The notes: generated from the letters alone by a model not told the origin. Counted from the stretch's first letter, positions 46,922-58,507 are shown. The stretch: DNA of 64,000 bases from Pyrenochaeta sp. MPI-SDFR-AT-0127 (GCA_020747015.1 JAGTJM010000032.1:124001-188000); one strand, 5' to 3'. Made by a program: numbers and translations.

Positions 46922-48012
46922 TCACACACGCATAGCCTCTCTTGCTGGAGGCTCCCTCTCAATCTCGTACTCAATCTCGCGCTTCGGGCCCTTGGAGTCC
47001 TTTGATGGCTTCTTCTTTGGCTTAGGCGGTGGCCCAGCCGGTCGCTTTCGCTTGAGATTTGCCAGCGTCTTCTTCAGAGCTTCAGTGTCCTCATCTGCAG
47101 ACTCCTCCTCATCGTCTTCGCTACCACTAGCACTTTCACTGTCATCCTCGTCACCCGAGTCTTCGTCTGGGCTCTGCCCTCCGACCCAATCCTCAAAGTC
47201 TTCCATTTCATCATCCGTTTCACCTTCAATGTCGCTCACGTATTCAACCTCTCCTACGCCGTTCTCCATTTCATGCTCGTACTCGGCTTCCTCTTCATCT
47301 TCGTCTTCAACTCCATCGTCTAGATCTTGGTCTCTTGCAACCTGGCCCTCCTTCTCTAATCCTCGCATAACCTTCTTCCATACGTTTGGCTCGACATTTA
47401 GTGGGCGGTCTCCATATGCGCCGGAACGAAGACGTTCAATGAGAACTCGCTCAATGGCTCGCTCCACCTTGGCCGCGGCCAAGGCCTTCCTCTCTCGTCC
47501 TTCTTCTCTTCGTCGCACCTTGGGCGCCAATCGTGGCACTAGCCTCTCTCCCAAGCGCTCTTCTTCCTTCGCCAGCTTGCGGATGCGAATGTTGACTTGT
47601 GTAAGCCTGGTCAAACGCTGCTTGTTCTTGTGTACGAGAAACTTTGGGAAGTATGCTAGGTGTTGGTCGACAAGTTCGAGTGCTTTGGTGTAGTTGGCTG
47701 GTAGCTTTATGCGCTCCCACCACTTTGACGGCAAGTGTGCTCGTTCGATTGCCTTAATGTAGAGATAGAGGGAGCCGGTCGCAGGATCTGAGCGGATCGT
47801 CGCATAGCGCGAATTGGCGAGGGGACATGATTGCTTGCTGCAGAAGCCGGATACATTGTGTTCGTTGCGACAAAAAGTCTGGTCTTTGGTCGTCTTCAAC
47901 TTGAAGCTGCAGAAATCCGTCCCAATAATGGACCATACCAGATCGTCTAGGGATAATTAATCCAGAATTCCGTGCAGAGACGATGAGTAAGTCCACACAT
48001 ACCTGAAGCCAT
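46922..48012 (-). CDS. MAK16: Ribosome biogenesis protein Mak16
   Basis: Two exons, 48012-48003 and 47946-46922, give 344 residues. The first exon is only ten bases (ATGGCTTCAG), joined by a 56 bp intron to yield MASDDLVWSIIGTDFCSFKL, the family's conserved N-terminus. This is followed by TTKDQTFCRNEHNVSGFC and QSCPLANSRYATIR (zinc-binding Cys pattern, about residues 16-50) and KWWERIKLPANYTKALELVD. The second half is basic, then strongly acidic (Asp/Glu runs about 225-300), ending in Lys-rich sequence, as in other Mak16 proteins. It is a nucleolar factor for 60S subunit assembly. It is head-to-head with the MSS1 gene, 192 bases apart. Confidence 0.96.
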
Positions 48013-48204
48013 GTTGAGTCGCTGAAAAGGTGGTTTGGTGTTTGTTCGAGTGCTTGCGGCAGGGCGATTATTTTCTTTCGCAACTTTTTGGAAGGCGCCA
48101 AGAGTTCGGTGGTGGGTGGGTCCTTCCGCAGGGACCACTTGCGGAGAAGGAGCGAACCGTCAAGCATCATTACCAACACCATGCGATGATCCAGCGCTCT
48201 CGGT
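48013..48204. promoter_or_regulatory. Bidirectional promoter, MAK16 / MSS1
   Basis: The start codons of MAK16 (-) and MSS1 (+) lie 192 bases apart, back to back, so core promoters and leaders of both genes must share this stretch. Confidence 0.6.
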
Positions 48205-50334
48205 ATGAGAGCTTTCACCTCGTTTTTCAGTCGCAGCCATCGATTGATAACTAGAACACTTCTTTGCCCATATGTGTGTATCTCAAGATCGTCCAGTAGC
48301 ACGCTGCGACAATATGTCGTCCTCCATCGTGCGAGGAACTCCTTGAGCCTGGCCCAGTATCGACCGTACTATTCGAGCATCACTACGCAAGATGAGCAGA
48401 CTATCTATGCCCTTTCCACTGCCCCTGGGAAGGCTGCTATAGCCGTGATTCGTATATCAGGCCCAGCATGTAGACAGGTACAACGCCTCCAACATTCTGG
48501 CTTGACCTTATACTGAATGTGAAAAGATCTACGAAAGGCTATGCCCTTCAACTGCCTTCCCAAAGCCTCGCTTTGCGACGCTTCGCAAGCTTTACAGTCC
48601 CAATCTGCCTCCCACGCCGTTGACCTTACTCGATTCCGGTGCCCTTGTGCTGCATTTCCCTGCGCCAAATACAGTGACTGGCGAGGACATTCTCGAGTTA
48701 CATGTTCATGGGGGACCTGCTATTGTTCGAGCAGTGTTAGCAGCCATACCCGAATGCGTAAAGGCACTTAAAGGTGCTTCTCTTGCGGCGCCTCCTCGCA
48801 TTCGGTACGCTGAGCCGGGAGAATTCACACGGCGCGCTTTCGCCAATAACCGCATGGACCTACCCCAGATCGAGTCGCTAGGAGAGACGTTGTCTGCATC
48901 TACGGAACAGCAACGTAAACTGTCCGTTCGTGGCACAACATCTTCCTTGGCAGCACGATATGAGTCCTGGCGCGTGCTCTTGCTCCAGGCGAGAGGCGAG
49001 CTGGAGGCCTTGATTGATTTTTCCGAAGACCAGCATTTTGACGAGTCACCCGCCGTTCTGTGTGCATCCGTAGCAAACCAAGTCCGAGTCTTGCGTGTCC
49101 AGATAGAAGCACATATTGCAAACTCCGTTCGTGGAGAGTTGTTGCGTAATGGCATTAGCGTTGCTTTACTCGGGGCACCCAATGCCGGAAAGAGTAGTTT
49201 GCTCAATCGCATTGTCGGAAGAGAGGCGGCTATTGTCTCGCACGAAGCTGGCACAACCAGAGATGTTGTTGAGATTGGTCTTGATCTTGGTGGTTGGCTC
49301 GTGAAGATTGGGGACATGGCTGGTCTGCGCCGGGCTGGGCTTGTAGGCGCAGATGTTGTGGGTGCAGTTGAGCAGGAAGGAATCAAGCGCGCTAAGCAAC
49401 GAGCACTCGAGTCAGACGTCCTAATCGTTGTCCAAGATGCCACAACCGAAATAGATCCCGAAGTCCTGGAAATCACAAAGCAATGTGTAGAGTTCGGCAT
49501 TCATGTCCTTGTTGCTATTAACAAGACTGACCAGCTGCCTGCGAATGACAGCGTGCGAGATGCATGGAAAGCGAATGTACAATCTGTGTTGGGAGTTCCA
49601 ACGGACCGCATCGCCTTCATCTCCTGCAAGGAAGCCACAACGCCAAGCGCAGGGAATCTCCAGTCCTTCTTCAACACCCTCCTAGATACCTTCAAGGACA
49701 TGACCGCCGCTCTAGTCCCAGATTCGGATCCCGATCCATCAATCTGGCAAGAGTCTCTAGGCGCAACCGAACGTCAACGCGTACTTCTCTCGGAATGTCT
49801 CAGTCACCTCGAGACCTTTTTGACGACCCTCTCTCCGTATAACTCGTTTCATGATCCTGAAACGGTAGGCGATGCGGAGGAGGTCGATATTGTGGTCGCA
49901 GCCGAAGCCCTTCGCTCCGCTGCCGACGCACTAGCCCGGATCACCGGCCGAGGTGAAAGCGGTGATGTGGAAGAAGTCCTTGGGGTCGTCTTTGAGAAGT
50001 AAGTCGTTAACTACTTTTTCTATACCTTCTTTCTGCTTCCAGAGTTCTTCCCACATATTCCCAGGCTTCTTCGTTATCAACCTGCCGGGCGTTCTGTACG
50101 CGGTCCTGTTCTGGCCCCATCTCACTCTGTCCACTTACGGCTGCTCGCAGCACAGCCAGAATCAGACAGGGGCAGCCACATCCGTAATAGCGTATGACGT
50201 CCAAGTGTACGCAGCACAGACAGGCAGCTGGATTGCTGCCTTGGCCGGCTTACGATATTCCACGTTTCTAGTGTCTCAGATTTCGGACTTTTGGCTGACA
50301 ATGTGGGTTTTGTAGATTCTGCGTCGGCAAGTAA
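48205..50334 (+). CDS. MSS1: Mitochondrial tRNA modification GTPase (MnmE/Mss1)
   Basis: Three exons, 48205-48477, 48527-49998 and 50316-50334, give 587 residues. With its partner Mto1/MnmG the enzyme modifies the wobble uridine of mitochondrial tRNAs. The first 60 residues are basic, Ser/Arg-rich and free of acidic residues, a mitochondrial presequence; the MnmE N domain starts at TIYALSTAPGKAAIAVIRISG. The G domain shows GAPNAGKSSLLNRI (G1), AGTTRD (G2), DMAG (G3, where DTAG is usual), NKTD (G4) and SCKEA (G5). The obligatory C-terminal FCVGK is encoded by a 19-base last exon after a 317 bp intron; without it the frame would stop after VVFEK. The recovered Cys-containing tail strongly supports this model. 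Confidence 0.93.
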
Positions 50335-50938
50335 TACATGATCGAGCGCGATTACCAAGGCAACGGACGCGTAAAGACGATTGCATGATAGTAGACCACA
50401 GAACGGCTTGGTTGACGATGGTGAAATAAAATATAGATTCGATGGGCGCGTGAAGAACAGCTGCCAAGGGAAGAACAAGAAGAGGGCCTTCAGCAGAGTG
50501 CTGCAAACATAGCCGGTGGAAAACCTGGCTTATGGCGGCCCCATAATGAGGAATAAGACGAGAGTTGTGGAGATAAGAATTCTCTTGAATTGAAAGGAGA
50601 AGGAAGAAACCAAATATCAGATATCAACACCAAGAACACCAAATGACTCCATCTCTAGATCCAGTAACCCTTTCGTGCCCCAGGCTCATTGAAGAGTATT
50701 TCCCAACCTGTGTTAACGCCGATACCCGTGGTTTTATGCCATGCCATGCCGTGTTCCCAAGCCCGTAAATCCATGACCGATATCCATAACCAGATGTTCA
50801 TATCCAGGTCCCAGAACTCCATCGCTTGCTAATGCTGAGCAGAAACAGACTGAAGGAGAAAGAAGAAAGAAGCGGGAAAGAGGCAAAGAAAGTAGTAATA
50901 CAAATGCAAATGTTGAAAGGCAGGGAGAAATACAGGGC

Positions 50939-51100
50939 CTAAGCCGAAGGTGGTGAGGGGTTGATTTGTTGCTGATGAAGCAGCTCGTTGAAGAGATGGA
51001 TAAGTCGATGCGCCCATGGCGTGCGCCATCGTTCGCGTCGTTGCTTGCGGAGTGTTTTCATTGCTGGCCGTGGCCGGCGGCGATGTGGAGGAGTGGTCAT
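50939..51100 (-). CDS. Possible 53-residue basic peptide ORF
   Basis: On the same strand and downstream of the two heptapeptide ORFs, an ATG at 51100 opens 53 codons to a TAG at 50939. The peptide is very basic at the N-terminus (MTTPPHRRRPRP, then KQRRERWRTPW) and continues with an amphipathic-looking HRLIHLFNELLHQQQ. No family is recognised. It could be the main ORF of the transcript that carries the micro-ORFs, or chance. Confidence 0.3.
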   Translation of the reverse strand: MTTPPHRRRPRPAMKTLRKQRRERWRTPWAHRLIHLFNELLHQQQINPSPPSA

Positions 51101-51166
51101 TTTAGACCACTTCTAGGTGTGTTGATGATGATGATGATGGCAGTCTGCGGGAGCACCCGTCAGAGC

Positions 51167-51190
51167 TTAGTTGTAGCCTCCTCGACCCAT
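51167..51190 (-). CDS. Micro-ORF encoding MGRGGYN, copy 2
   Basis: Eight codons (ATG at 51190, TAA at 51167) encode the heptapeptide MGRGGYN. The start context is ACA-ATG-G, with A at -3 and G at +4. It is identical in product to the micro-ORF 136 bases upstream on the same strand, with three differences, all in synonymous third positions. Confidence 0.45.
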   Translation of the reverse strand: MGRGGYN

Positions 51191-51302
51191 TGTGATGATG
51201 TTGTTGGGTATGATGGGTGTTGATATTGGTGCCTCTTGGCCTAGGTAGCAGTTGAATTGATGTGACTTTGGAGGGGGCGTTCAATTGAGATTGATTCGCG
51301 CT

Positions 51303-51326
51303 TTAGTTGTATCCGCCGCGACCCAT
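51303..51326 (-). CDS. Micro-ORF encoding MGRGGYN, copy 1
   Basis: Eight codons (ATG at 51326, TAA at 51303) encode MGRGGYN, in the same ACA-ATG-G context as copy 2. It sits about 165 bases downstream of a TATAAG box and after a CT-rich leader typical of fungal 5' untranslated regions. The immediate stop codon and lack of a nearby GT donor argue against it being the first exon of a larger gene. Confidence 0.45.
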   Translation of the reverse strand: MGRGGYN

Positions 51327-51487
51327 TGTTAATGTTTGAGTGGGAAATTGGTAGAGAGATTGAAGAGTGGTAGACGTTGCGGAGGCAGTTGAGATGGTAG
51401 ATGGTTTGAAAGCCGAAGTGGATAGAAGACTGAAGAAGAATGGATGACTGAAGATTGAAACTGGATTGACTCAAGGAAACGCGTCGA

Positions 51488-51493
51488 CTTATA
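51488..51493 (-). promoter_or_regulatory. TATA-like box upstream of the micro-ORF pair
   Basis: TATAAG on the minus strand is followed by about 130 bases of CT-rich leader and then the first MGRGGYN micro-ORF. The spacing is what a fungal promoter and leader would show; there is no direct proof of transcription. Confidence 0.35.
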
Positions 51494-52073
51494 TGAAACG
51501 AGCGGAGTCTATAAGCAAATGAGAAGCAAGTGGACTAGGGAAACGGGTACGTTGTCGTGTGTGGGTGTTGTGACTGATTCCTGTCTCTGCCTGCCCGCCA
51601 GGCATCTTTATACGTGCACGTTCACCCTCTCTCGCCCGCCCATACACCAGGACCTAGCACCACCAACCAGAGCATCGGGATTGGTGGCGCACCCTGGTTA
51701 AGGCATCTAGTCATCCATCCCGTTACTCGCCGGCCGCTGCGCCGTTGGAGACAGGAATAAGTTTCAGGGTCTGTGGGTGAGCGCTGAGGAGGTGTGGCAG
51801 TGAGCGCGGATGTCCAAGCTCGGACGCAGGAGCCGCAGGCGCACAGACGGCTGCGCGGCTGATGGACCCTTGGACAACCTGGTCCCCTTTTGGAAGTGCG
51901 GATTCGAAAGCAGGCAGAGTATCGGTGTTTTTTGGGGCCCATGGAAAAGTGCGCTTCTGAGCGAGATTTGTCTTTGTGAGCATGTTTGTAGGTGGTGAGG
52001 AATCAGTCTTGGGGTTGCGAGGAAGGAACGGACGGGAGCTGTGTGCCTACCGACCAGGAACTCCACCATATTC

Positions 52074-52158
52074 CTCTCTCCCTCTGCCCTCTCCCTCTTC
52101 CTCTCTTCCTCTCTTCCTCTCTTCCTCTCTTCCTCTCTTCCTCTCTTCCTCCCTTCCC
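52074..52158. repeat. Polypyrimidine tract with CTCTTCCT units
   Basis: An almost pure C/T tract of about 85 bases, including six or more tandem copies of an 8-base CTCTTCCT-type unit. It could adopt a triplex (H-DNA) form and is likely to be length-variable. Confidence 0.85.
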
Positions 52159-55100
52159 CTCACGATTCACCACTTCTCCCACGAAGTGACTACTGCCCGT
52201 CGGCCAAAACGTGTGGGGAGCCTACGGCCAGGCGAGACGTCACCCAAGCGCACGCTGACTTGCTATTGGCCAGCTTGCCAAAATGCACAACACAGTCATA
52301 CAGCATCGTTGCAGTAAACATCGAATAACAGCCCTGCGCAGTCTCAAGGGTTCGTTGCACTAGAATTGTAGTGCCTTCGACTCGCTATTTGCGTTCTGTC
52401 GTTCCCAAGGAGGCGACGGACGTGCCGTTGATCGACGAACTACTCTCCGCCACCCTTGGAACTGCGGATTCGAGTCAATTATCGCAGGTCGCACATTCTC
52501 TCCAAAACTGCGAGTAATGACGATCCTTGTGCACCATTCGCTTCATGGAGCACCATTCTGTGAATCAGAGCAATGCTGTGCCTGTGTACTGCCCGAGGCC
52601 ATGTGCGAACTACTCTCTGGGGTGACGTTACCACGCCTCTTGCCAGATTGTAGGCTACCAGATGGCTCAAGGACTTTGAAACAGCGAATTATATCGCCGA
52701 AATTGCCTTTGAAGTCGTTTCAAGCCAACCGGGAATACAGCGCATGACGGTGCGTGGATCCGCATGCTCACGGTCACTACTGCTGATTGCGATCCACTCC
52801 CCAACGCCCGGCCATTAGTGCCTGAATACCGGGACCGGCAGTCTGCCTCGCGACGCTTGCAAACGCGGGATTTGGCGAGTCGCGCTCCATGTCGTTCGAT
52901 GGTTCATGAGTCTTCCATGGGTTTCAGCGCACAAAGGACTTCTCAGCTGTGCTGCGCTCGAGGACCCGCTCCACGGACCCGTTCATTGCGCCAGTGCGCA
53001 GTCACAATTCCCAATACAGATTGGCTGCCGCTGCCAGGCCTGAGCTCGGAGCCGGAGGCGTCCCCATATGGTATTTTGGGATGCAGGTACAGATTCTGCG
53101 CGCTACTCCTGTGACTGTTGAGCGTCATGATGCTGGACGAGGGCTGAAATCTGAGTATTCACCGGTGACAAATGTGCCTTGCACAATGATGGTTGCAGGA
53201 TGCTCGAATGTGAACGAGCGCGTCAAGCGCACGAGAATAGTTTGACCTTCATCACCATCTGACGCACGGGCTTTGGAGTCATCTACCTATCAATCTTCGG
53301 ACAGCGACTATGCGCCCAAAAGCTTCAACGACGCCCATTTTGCATGGCCGTGGCTTATAAAGCCAATCACGATACCTACCCGCATCTTACACACGGACCA
53401 CGACCGTGAGACTTATCCAATACATTTCGCATCTACTTTCACGTTGTTCGGCTTCCCGAAACATTGCCTGGTATGATCGGTATCGGGCTTGGGCCTTGTC
53501 CGTACAACAGAAGCGGAAGGATGGCCACGAGTCTTTGCTGTATGACTACATGCATCATGGCGACCCGACAACTTGGGATAGAATTTCGATGGGAGCACAA
53601 CATCAAAAGGACCCCTGAGACTAAGTATGGAGCCCGATTACGAGTGCTTTTCAACAGCATGGATACACATGACAAATCGGATCGCCGGGAAACTAGCTCC
53701 CTGTTAGGCAGACTACTCTTGCTCGTAGAAGGTGCTTTTTGTGACTGGTTGATGAACAGGGCGATGGCACATTGCTCGAAACCGGAAAATGCAACATCGA
53801 AAAGTCCTCTCACTCTTGTCCTCCCAAGAGCATTTCGGTGAACGCTTTCGGTCGCGGCGCCGACCACCTCTCCTTCGCCCTACATAACACCTTTGCATTA
53901 CCGAACTTCGAAGCGCTCGTTGTGCATACTCGACGGCAAGGCTGTCTGCAGGAACCCATTACCATCTCTCATCAGCTGCGCCCCCAAAAATAGACCCCAC
54001 CCCGATCTGATCACAAACAGACGCGATAAGCGAGTTATGAGCAGGGATGTGGACGGTAGGGCTGACGCTAGGAGAACGTTGCGGCGCAGTCAGGTCAGCC
54101 ATTTTCCCAAACTGGTTAAAAGCGTGCAATTGCAAGCTGAGCGAAGTGATTGGACGCCAGCTGGTCACACAGGATTATTTTTGTGCCAATGTCAGCTGTA
54201 GAGTGCTCGAATAGGATGAATTAAGGCGCATTTGTCAAGCCCTTGGTCTCGATCTGGGTTATTTTGGGGGCTGTGAGTGCATGCAGCAGCTCGATTGGGA
54301 TGAACACCGAATAGTCACGTGAGGCTTTGAAATCCCACAAGCAACACCCTCTGACTCCATCGAAAACATTTCGCGTGGAATCGAAGAAGTTCTGTTGCGC
54401 CGGAGCTTTGTAATACCGCGTTCAGTTGGCTACCAATGGCTTCCCACACGGTCTTGCCTTGCTCCTATTTTGCAACATGCCAATACGACATTGCGCAAAA
54501 TGTTCCGGCACCGATTTCGGGCGTAAATTTGCCAGCCACGCTTTCTGTATCCTTCCCGTATGTTCATGTTACCCCAATACAAGGCTGGTCACCAAACGGG
54601 TGTTCACTATACCTTAGACACTCGCTTCTGATCTTCGAGTTGCTTCCGTTGCACATGAGGATAATACGCCCTGAGAATACGGAGTTCGCCCGAGAGGCTA
54701 CGTCTTGTGCTCCAGAGCTTGGATCTATGACTATGACTTGTGAGTCCACAGGTCTTGGCCGTGTTACTATCCGGAGCCAGATATATGGCCGTCGGGGATG
54801 GCACCTGAGGCACTGCATGTGCGCTGGAGCGGTAGAGTCATGATCGCGATATGCAAGGTGGACTCATCGACTCGTTTGCCTAGCGATGCAGTGCCTCTGA
54901 CTGCGGACAACCACCTTCATCGGTCCCCCACCACGTTTCCCTCCGAGAAACATATGTGTGTCCATTTTTCTCATTGCGCTGTGCGTTCGGGAGCTTTGGT
55001 TGCTTGCTGAAAATTTACAGCGTAGCCTTGTAAACCGACAGCCTCGCTCTGACCGGTAGGGCTGAACGATCTACAAAGGATTCCACGCCTGCATGGCGCA

Positions 55101-56761
55101 GGACAGGACATCGCAACATGCAAATTCACCTGAAACGCCCAGCATGAAATCAACGCAGGATCATCTCGACAAGACTGTATCACCGTTCGCGTTTGTATGC
55201 CAGAATGGACATTCTCGTGAGAGCAAATCGGTATATGATTATTTTAACCAACTAAATTTGGCAAATGCGTAAGTCCTACAGTGACTACGCAGACGATAAG
55301 TTATTAAACAGGACACGGTCATTCAATAACATGTGCAACGTACAAGGCCCGAGACCGAACGAGAAACAGCTTTCAACTGATATGACAGTGGAAAGTGTTA
55401 CTAGACTCCAGTGACTTCAATCTCGGGTTATAAGCAATACCAGCAAGCCCGACAGGTGTTTCCAACATCCTAGGCGTTTTTTGGCCATAGTATCTGTGCT
55501 CGCCCAACCTTTATAGTTTGACTGTAAGCAGTTCCACCGCCTAGTAACAACTCCGTCACAGTTCCCTGAAATCAGACTGATAGAGATGAGTTGCAATATC
55601 GCGGACCCTGCGCAGTGTAAAATGAACCAAGAACACAGGTCCTTGAGAATGCAGAGGCCGGTGACCTTACAGCCGTGTCTTGCACTTGTTGATGGTTGCA
55701 AGGCTGAAACCCCCACAAAGGCTTATACTGCTCCGTCTCCATATTAACGCAGCTGAGCCTCAGTCCAACGCATGCAAGACAATGATGTCATGTTGTGTAA
55801 ATATTTGACACAAACTGCCCGGGAAACAATTCAGGTTGGCCAACTAGATTTGCGGGCTGCAGATTTTGCTTGAACTAGGGCAATACTGAACTACCGACAC
55901 CGTGTTTAATTCTCCGAGTGCGCTTCAATGTGAGGTTGAGTTCTCAAATAGCAGGATGGGGAATTGAGCACAAGGCAGCGAAAGGGGTTGAGCATGTCAG
56001 AATGAAAATCAGACACCTAGGAGTTTCAGTAGAAACTCTTTACATGCTGACCCCAACCCAAGACCCATCCATTTCGGCCAACCCAGGTGCCATGAGCCCC
56101 CAGGTTCACAAGAAAGCATCAAGTCCGCATTCCCCAAGACGCCCCCAAGTGGGAGATTCCCCAATCGACCCCAATTCTCTGCCGCGGCCCGTCCCGCGTA
56201 GACATTCCTTGGGTCAGAATGTGGCTTGCTCTTAAGCTCCACCTGTTCAAAGCTGCCCGCGACCCTGTCCTTGCACTGTCTCAGAATGCGAATCTGACAT
56301 CCCCATGCGCCACCAGTAAGACGCCCCAACCTTGAAAAGCGGCCGCATCACTGTCGTGTTGATGTCTCATCAGCCACCGCCCCCAATAAAACATGCGCTT
56401 TAGGCAGGATGCAATATGGACAGCTAAGCCTGCCTTTGGACACCCGCTGCATTTATTGCCTTGTGACTGGAGTTGAGCTTTGGCCCCTGGTGAAGACTAG
56501 TAGGATGGGTACTGAGTGGCCAGTCTTTGGGCGAGCTGCCCTCTATCCATCTGGGTCGAATTTAGTGATGTTTGGGACGGAACTTCGTTTGCGATGTGGG
56601 ATTGGGTATTGGCTAGATCATAGAGACTGACTGAAAAGAAGAGAGTACCTTGTTTATGCACAAATTCATCTATTCACTGCAAATGCGGGTAAAAGATGAT
56701 CTTAATCATGAGCTATTGGAGACCTATAATACGCCAAAGCCTAGATGTAATCATGCGCTGC

Positions 56762-58507
56762 TCACTGGGTAGGATCACCCAATGTCTCCCACAGCTCCCT
56801 GCTATAGTTTGCAAGACACATCTCGCACTTCCCACACTTTCCACACCCTGGAGGACCCCTCCGCCCACTATACACACTGAACACCCAGTCCTCCGGTCTT
56901 TTGCCCCATGGACCAGTTACTAAATCGTACTGATCTGGTGCTTCAGGGAAGTCGATCTCATGCATCATCTTGTTCCGATTTGTGAGGGTATGAACATCAA
57001 CGTCATATTCCTTTCCAAGCTCAATTACCTTTTGAAACCACAGCATATCTGTGTGTGGACGTGCACTTCCTCTGACGCGCTCAACGTCCTCAAGAAAGAC
57101 GGCCTTGAGGTTTCCTTGCTCTTCTATGAGCTTGATGATTGCATTTTCGAGACCGGCTGCTTGGCTGGGTTCCCAGGTTATGTAGCTTGAACTGAGTTCA
57201 CCCCAGAGAGTCAGTGTTTCCATGTTCATGGGGAAACACTCGGCGAAAAACCGCTCTATGTAATCACTATTTGTTTCCTCTTCCTCTTTGGAATCTTCGT
57301 CATAGTAAGCGTCGAGCTCAACATCCTGAATATCAATCGAAACATATCGTAAGCTGTGGTAACTGCGGATTTCCTCGGGTCGGAAGGCAGAGCACCGGTA
57401 TCCATGGATTCCGCCCTCGCTGTAGCCATAGAACATGAGACTTGTAAGAGATTGTTGTTGTTCACGCAGTCCGCTGACGATGGAATCGGCATGTTCAAGT
57501 AGCGCATTGCCTGCGCGAAACGACGCCGTGAGGAGTCCTACGGGGGCCTCAATGAGCGCCTCGCGGAAGGAATGCCCAAGTTCGTCGCAATTGTCGAGAA
57601 AGAGATGTTTAACAGAGGAACAGCGCTTGGGCAGGAGATCCGAATAATCCGTTTCGTTGTCGGGATCGCGCATGTAGTCCTTGAAATAGATGGACTCAAT
57701 ATTGGGAAGTCGAAGAAGCTGCAAGAGCAAGCTTGTGTTAGAAGGGCCGTATGTCTGGGGCTGGTTTTGGAAAGGCAAAGACATCCATGTTTCCGAAGGA
57801 ATGCCAACAGCCACACTCTGCAAGTTAGCAAGGCCACATGGCCAGGGATTTGCGCCGCGGACAGCATCTTGGATGAAGAGTTCCAGCCAGCCAAGGCATG
57901 ACGTATCGTCCAAGGCCCGATCAACACCTGGTGTGACAAACTTGACATTGCGCAAGCGAGGGCAGTTCGCAAGCAGTACGGCCTTCAATATCCCGTCGAA
58001 CCCGTCTTCCATTTGAACACGCGCTGTTTCCAGATGCTCGCTTGTACCGTTGCCGTACTCGAGTGGTTCAAGATAGTCTTCCCACTCCCCATACAAGAAT
58101 TTCCAGGATTTGGGCTCGTTTTCATTATCATCGCTCGGCATTGTATCAAACTTGATTGTCTTCCAATATTTCCAACTCTCGCGATCGTACCAGATCTCGA
58201 AGGAGCGAACATACCAGGCCGGGATAGGGTCGGAGTAGCCGAATGCACTGCGAAGGAGAGTCGGCACCGTCTCAGGTTCAAGATCAGACGAAACGTGGTA
58301 TTTGGTGAAGGCATCATGATGACGCTTGAAAACATCTGAAGAGCATGCTAGGATCCGTTTGCAGGTACGTGCAAAATCGAAGTGTGATGCTGGAGGGATA
58401 TGATCGATGATTTGGAGGACGAGTTCCGTGGAGATTTGGGTGATGTAGCATAAATCACTGTTGTTTCCAGTGCTGAGATCCATTGAGTTGATAATGTGAA
58501 GATTCAT
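56762..58507 (-). CDS. F-box-like protein with C-terminal Cys cluster
   Basis: An intronless gene of 581 residues starting MNLHIINSMDLS; the Met at residue 9 is an alternative start. A short F-box-like segment lies at about residues 22-60 (ITQISTELVLQIIDHIPPASHFDFARTCKR in two blocks). The middle contains LRR-like stretches (LRNVKFVTPG, LQSVAVGIP, VKHLFLDNCDELG, LRYVSIDIQD). The C-terminus carries CGKCGKCEMC, a compact Cys cluster that might bind metal. Such proteins are numerous in ascomycetes and are presumed SCF adaptors; the target is unknown. Confidence 0.82.
   Translation of the reverse strand: MNLHIINSMDLSTGNNSDLCYITQISTELVLQIIDHIPPASHFDFARTCKRILACSSDVFKRHHDAFTKYHVSSDLEPETVPTLLRSAFGYSDPIPAWYVRSFEIWYDRESWKYWKTIKFDTMPSDDNENEPKSWKFLYGEWEDYLEPLEYGNGTSEHLETARVQMEDGFDGILKAVLLANCPRLRNVKFVTPGVDRALDDTSCLGWLELFIQDAVRGANPWPCGLANLQSVAVGIPSETWMSLPFQNQPQTYGPSNTSLLLQLLRLPNIESIYFKDYMRDPDNETDYSDLLPKRCSSVKHLFLDNCDELGHSFREALIEAPVGLLTASFRAGNALLEHADSIVSGLREQQQSLTSLMFYGYSEGGIHGYRCSAFRPEEIRSYHSLRYVSIDIQDVELDAYYDEDSKEEEETNSDYIERFFAECFPMNMETLTLWGELSSSYITWEPSQAAGLENAIIKLIEEQGNLKAVFLEDVERVRGSARPHTDMLWFQKVIELGKEYDVDVHTLTNRNKMMHEIDFPEAPDQYDLVTGPWGKRPEDWVFSVYSGRRGPPGCGKCGKCEMCLANYSRELWETLGDPTQ

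Larger units (their letters stand above)
50335..56761. other. 6.4 kb region without a conventional gene
   Basis: No frame longer than about 140 codons occurs, and none of the translations shows a domain or joins to another exon convincingly. Features seen are the micro-ORF transcript region (about 50939-51493, minus strand), a long CT tract (about 52074-52158), and otherwise mixed sequence. Non-coding RNAs or small secreted peptides could be hidden here. Confidence 0.4.

Noticed and set aside
49953..50315. Plus-strand open frame across the end of MSS1.
   Set aside because: It is out of frame with MSS1 and mostly overlaps the 317 bp intron. The real C-terminus is on the small exon at 50316-50334.
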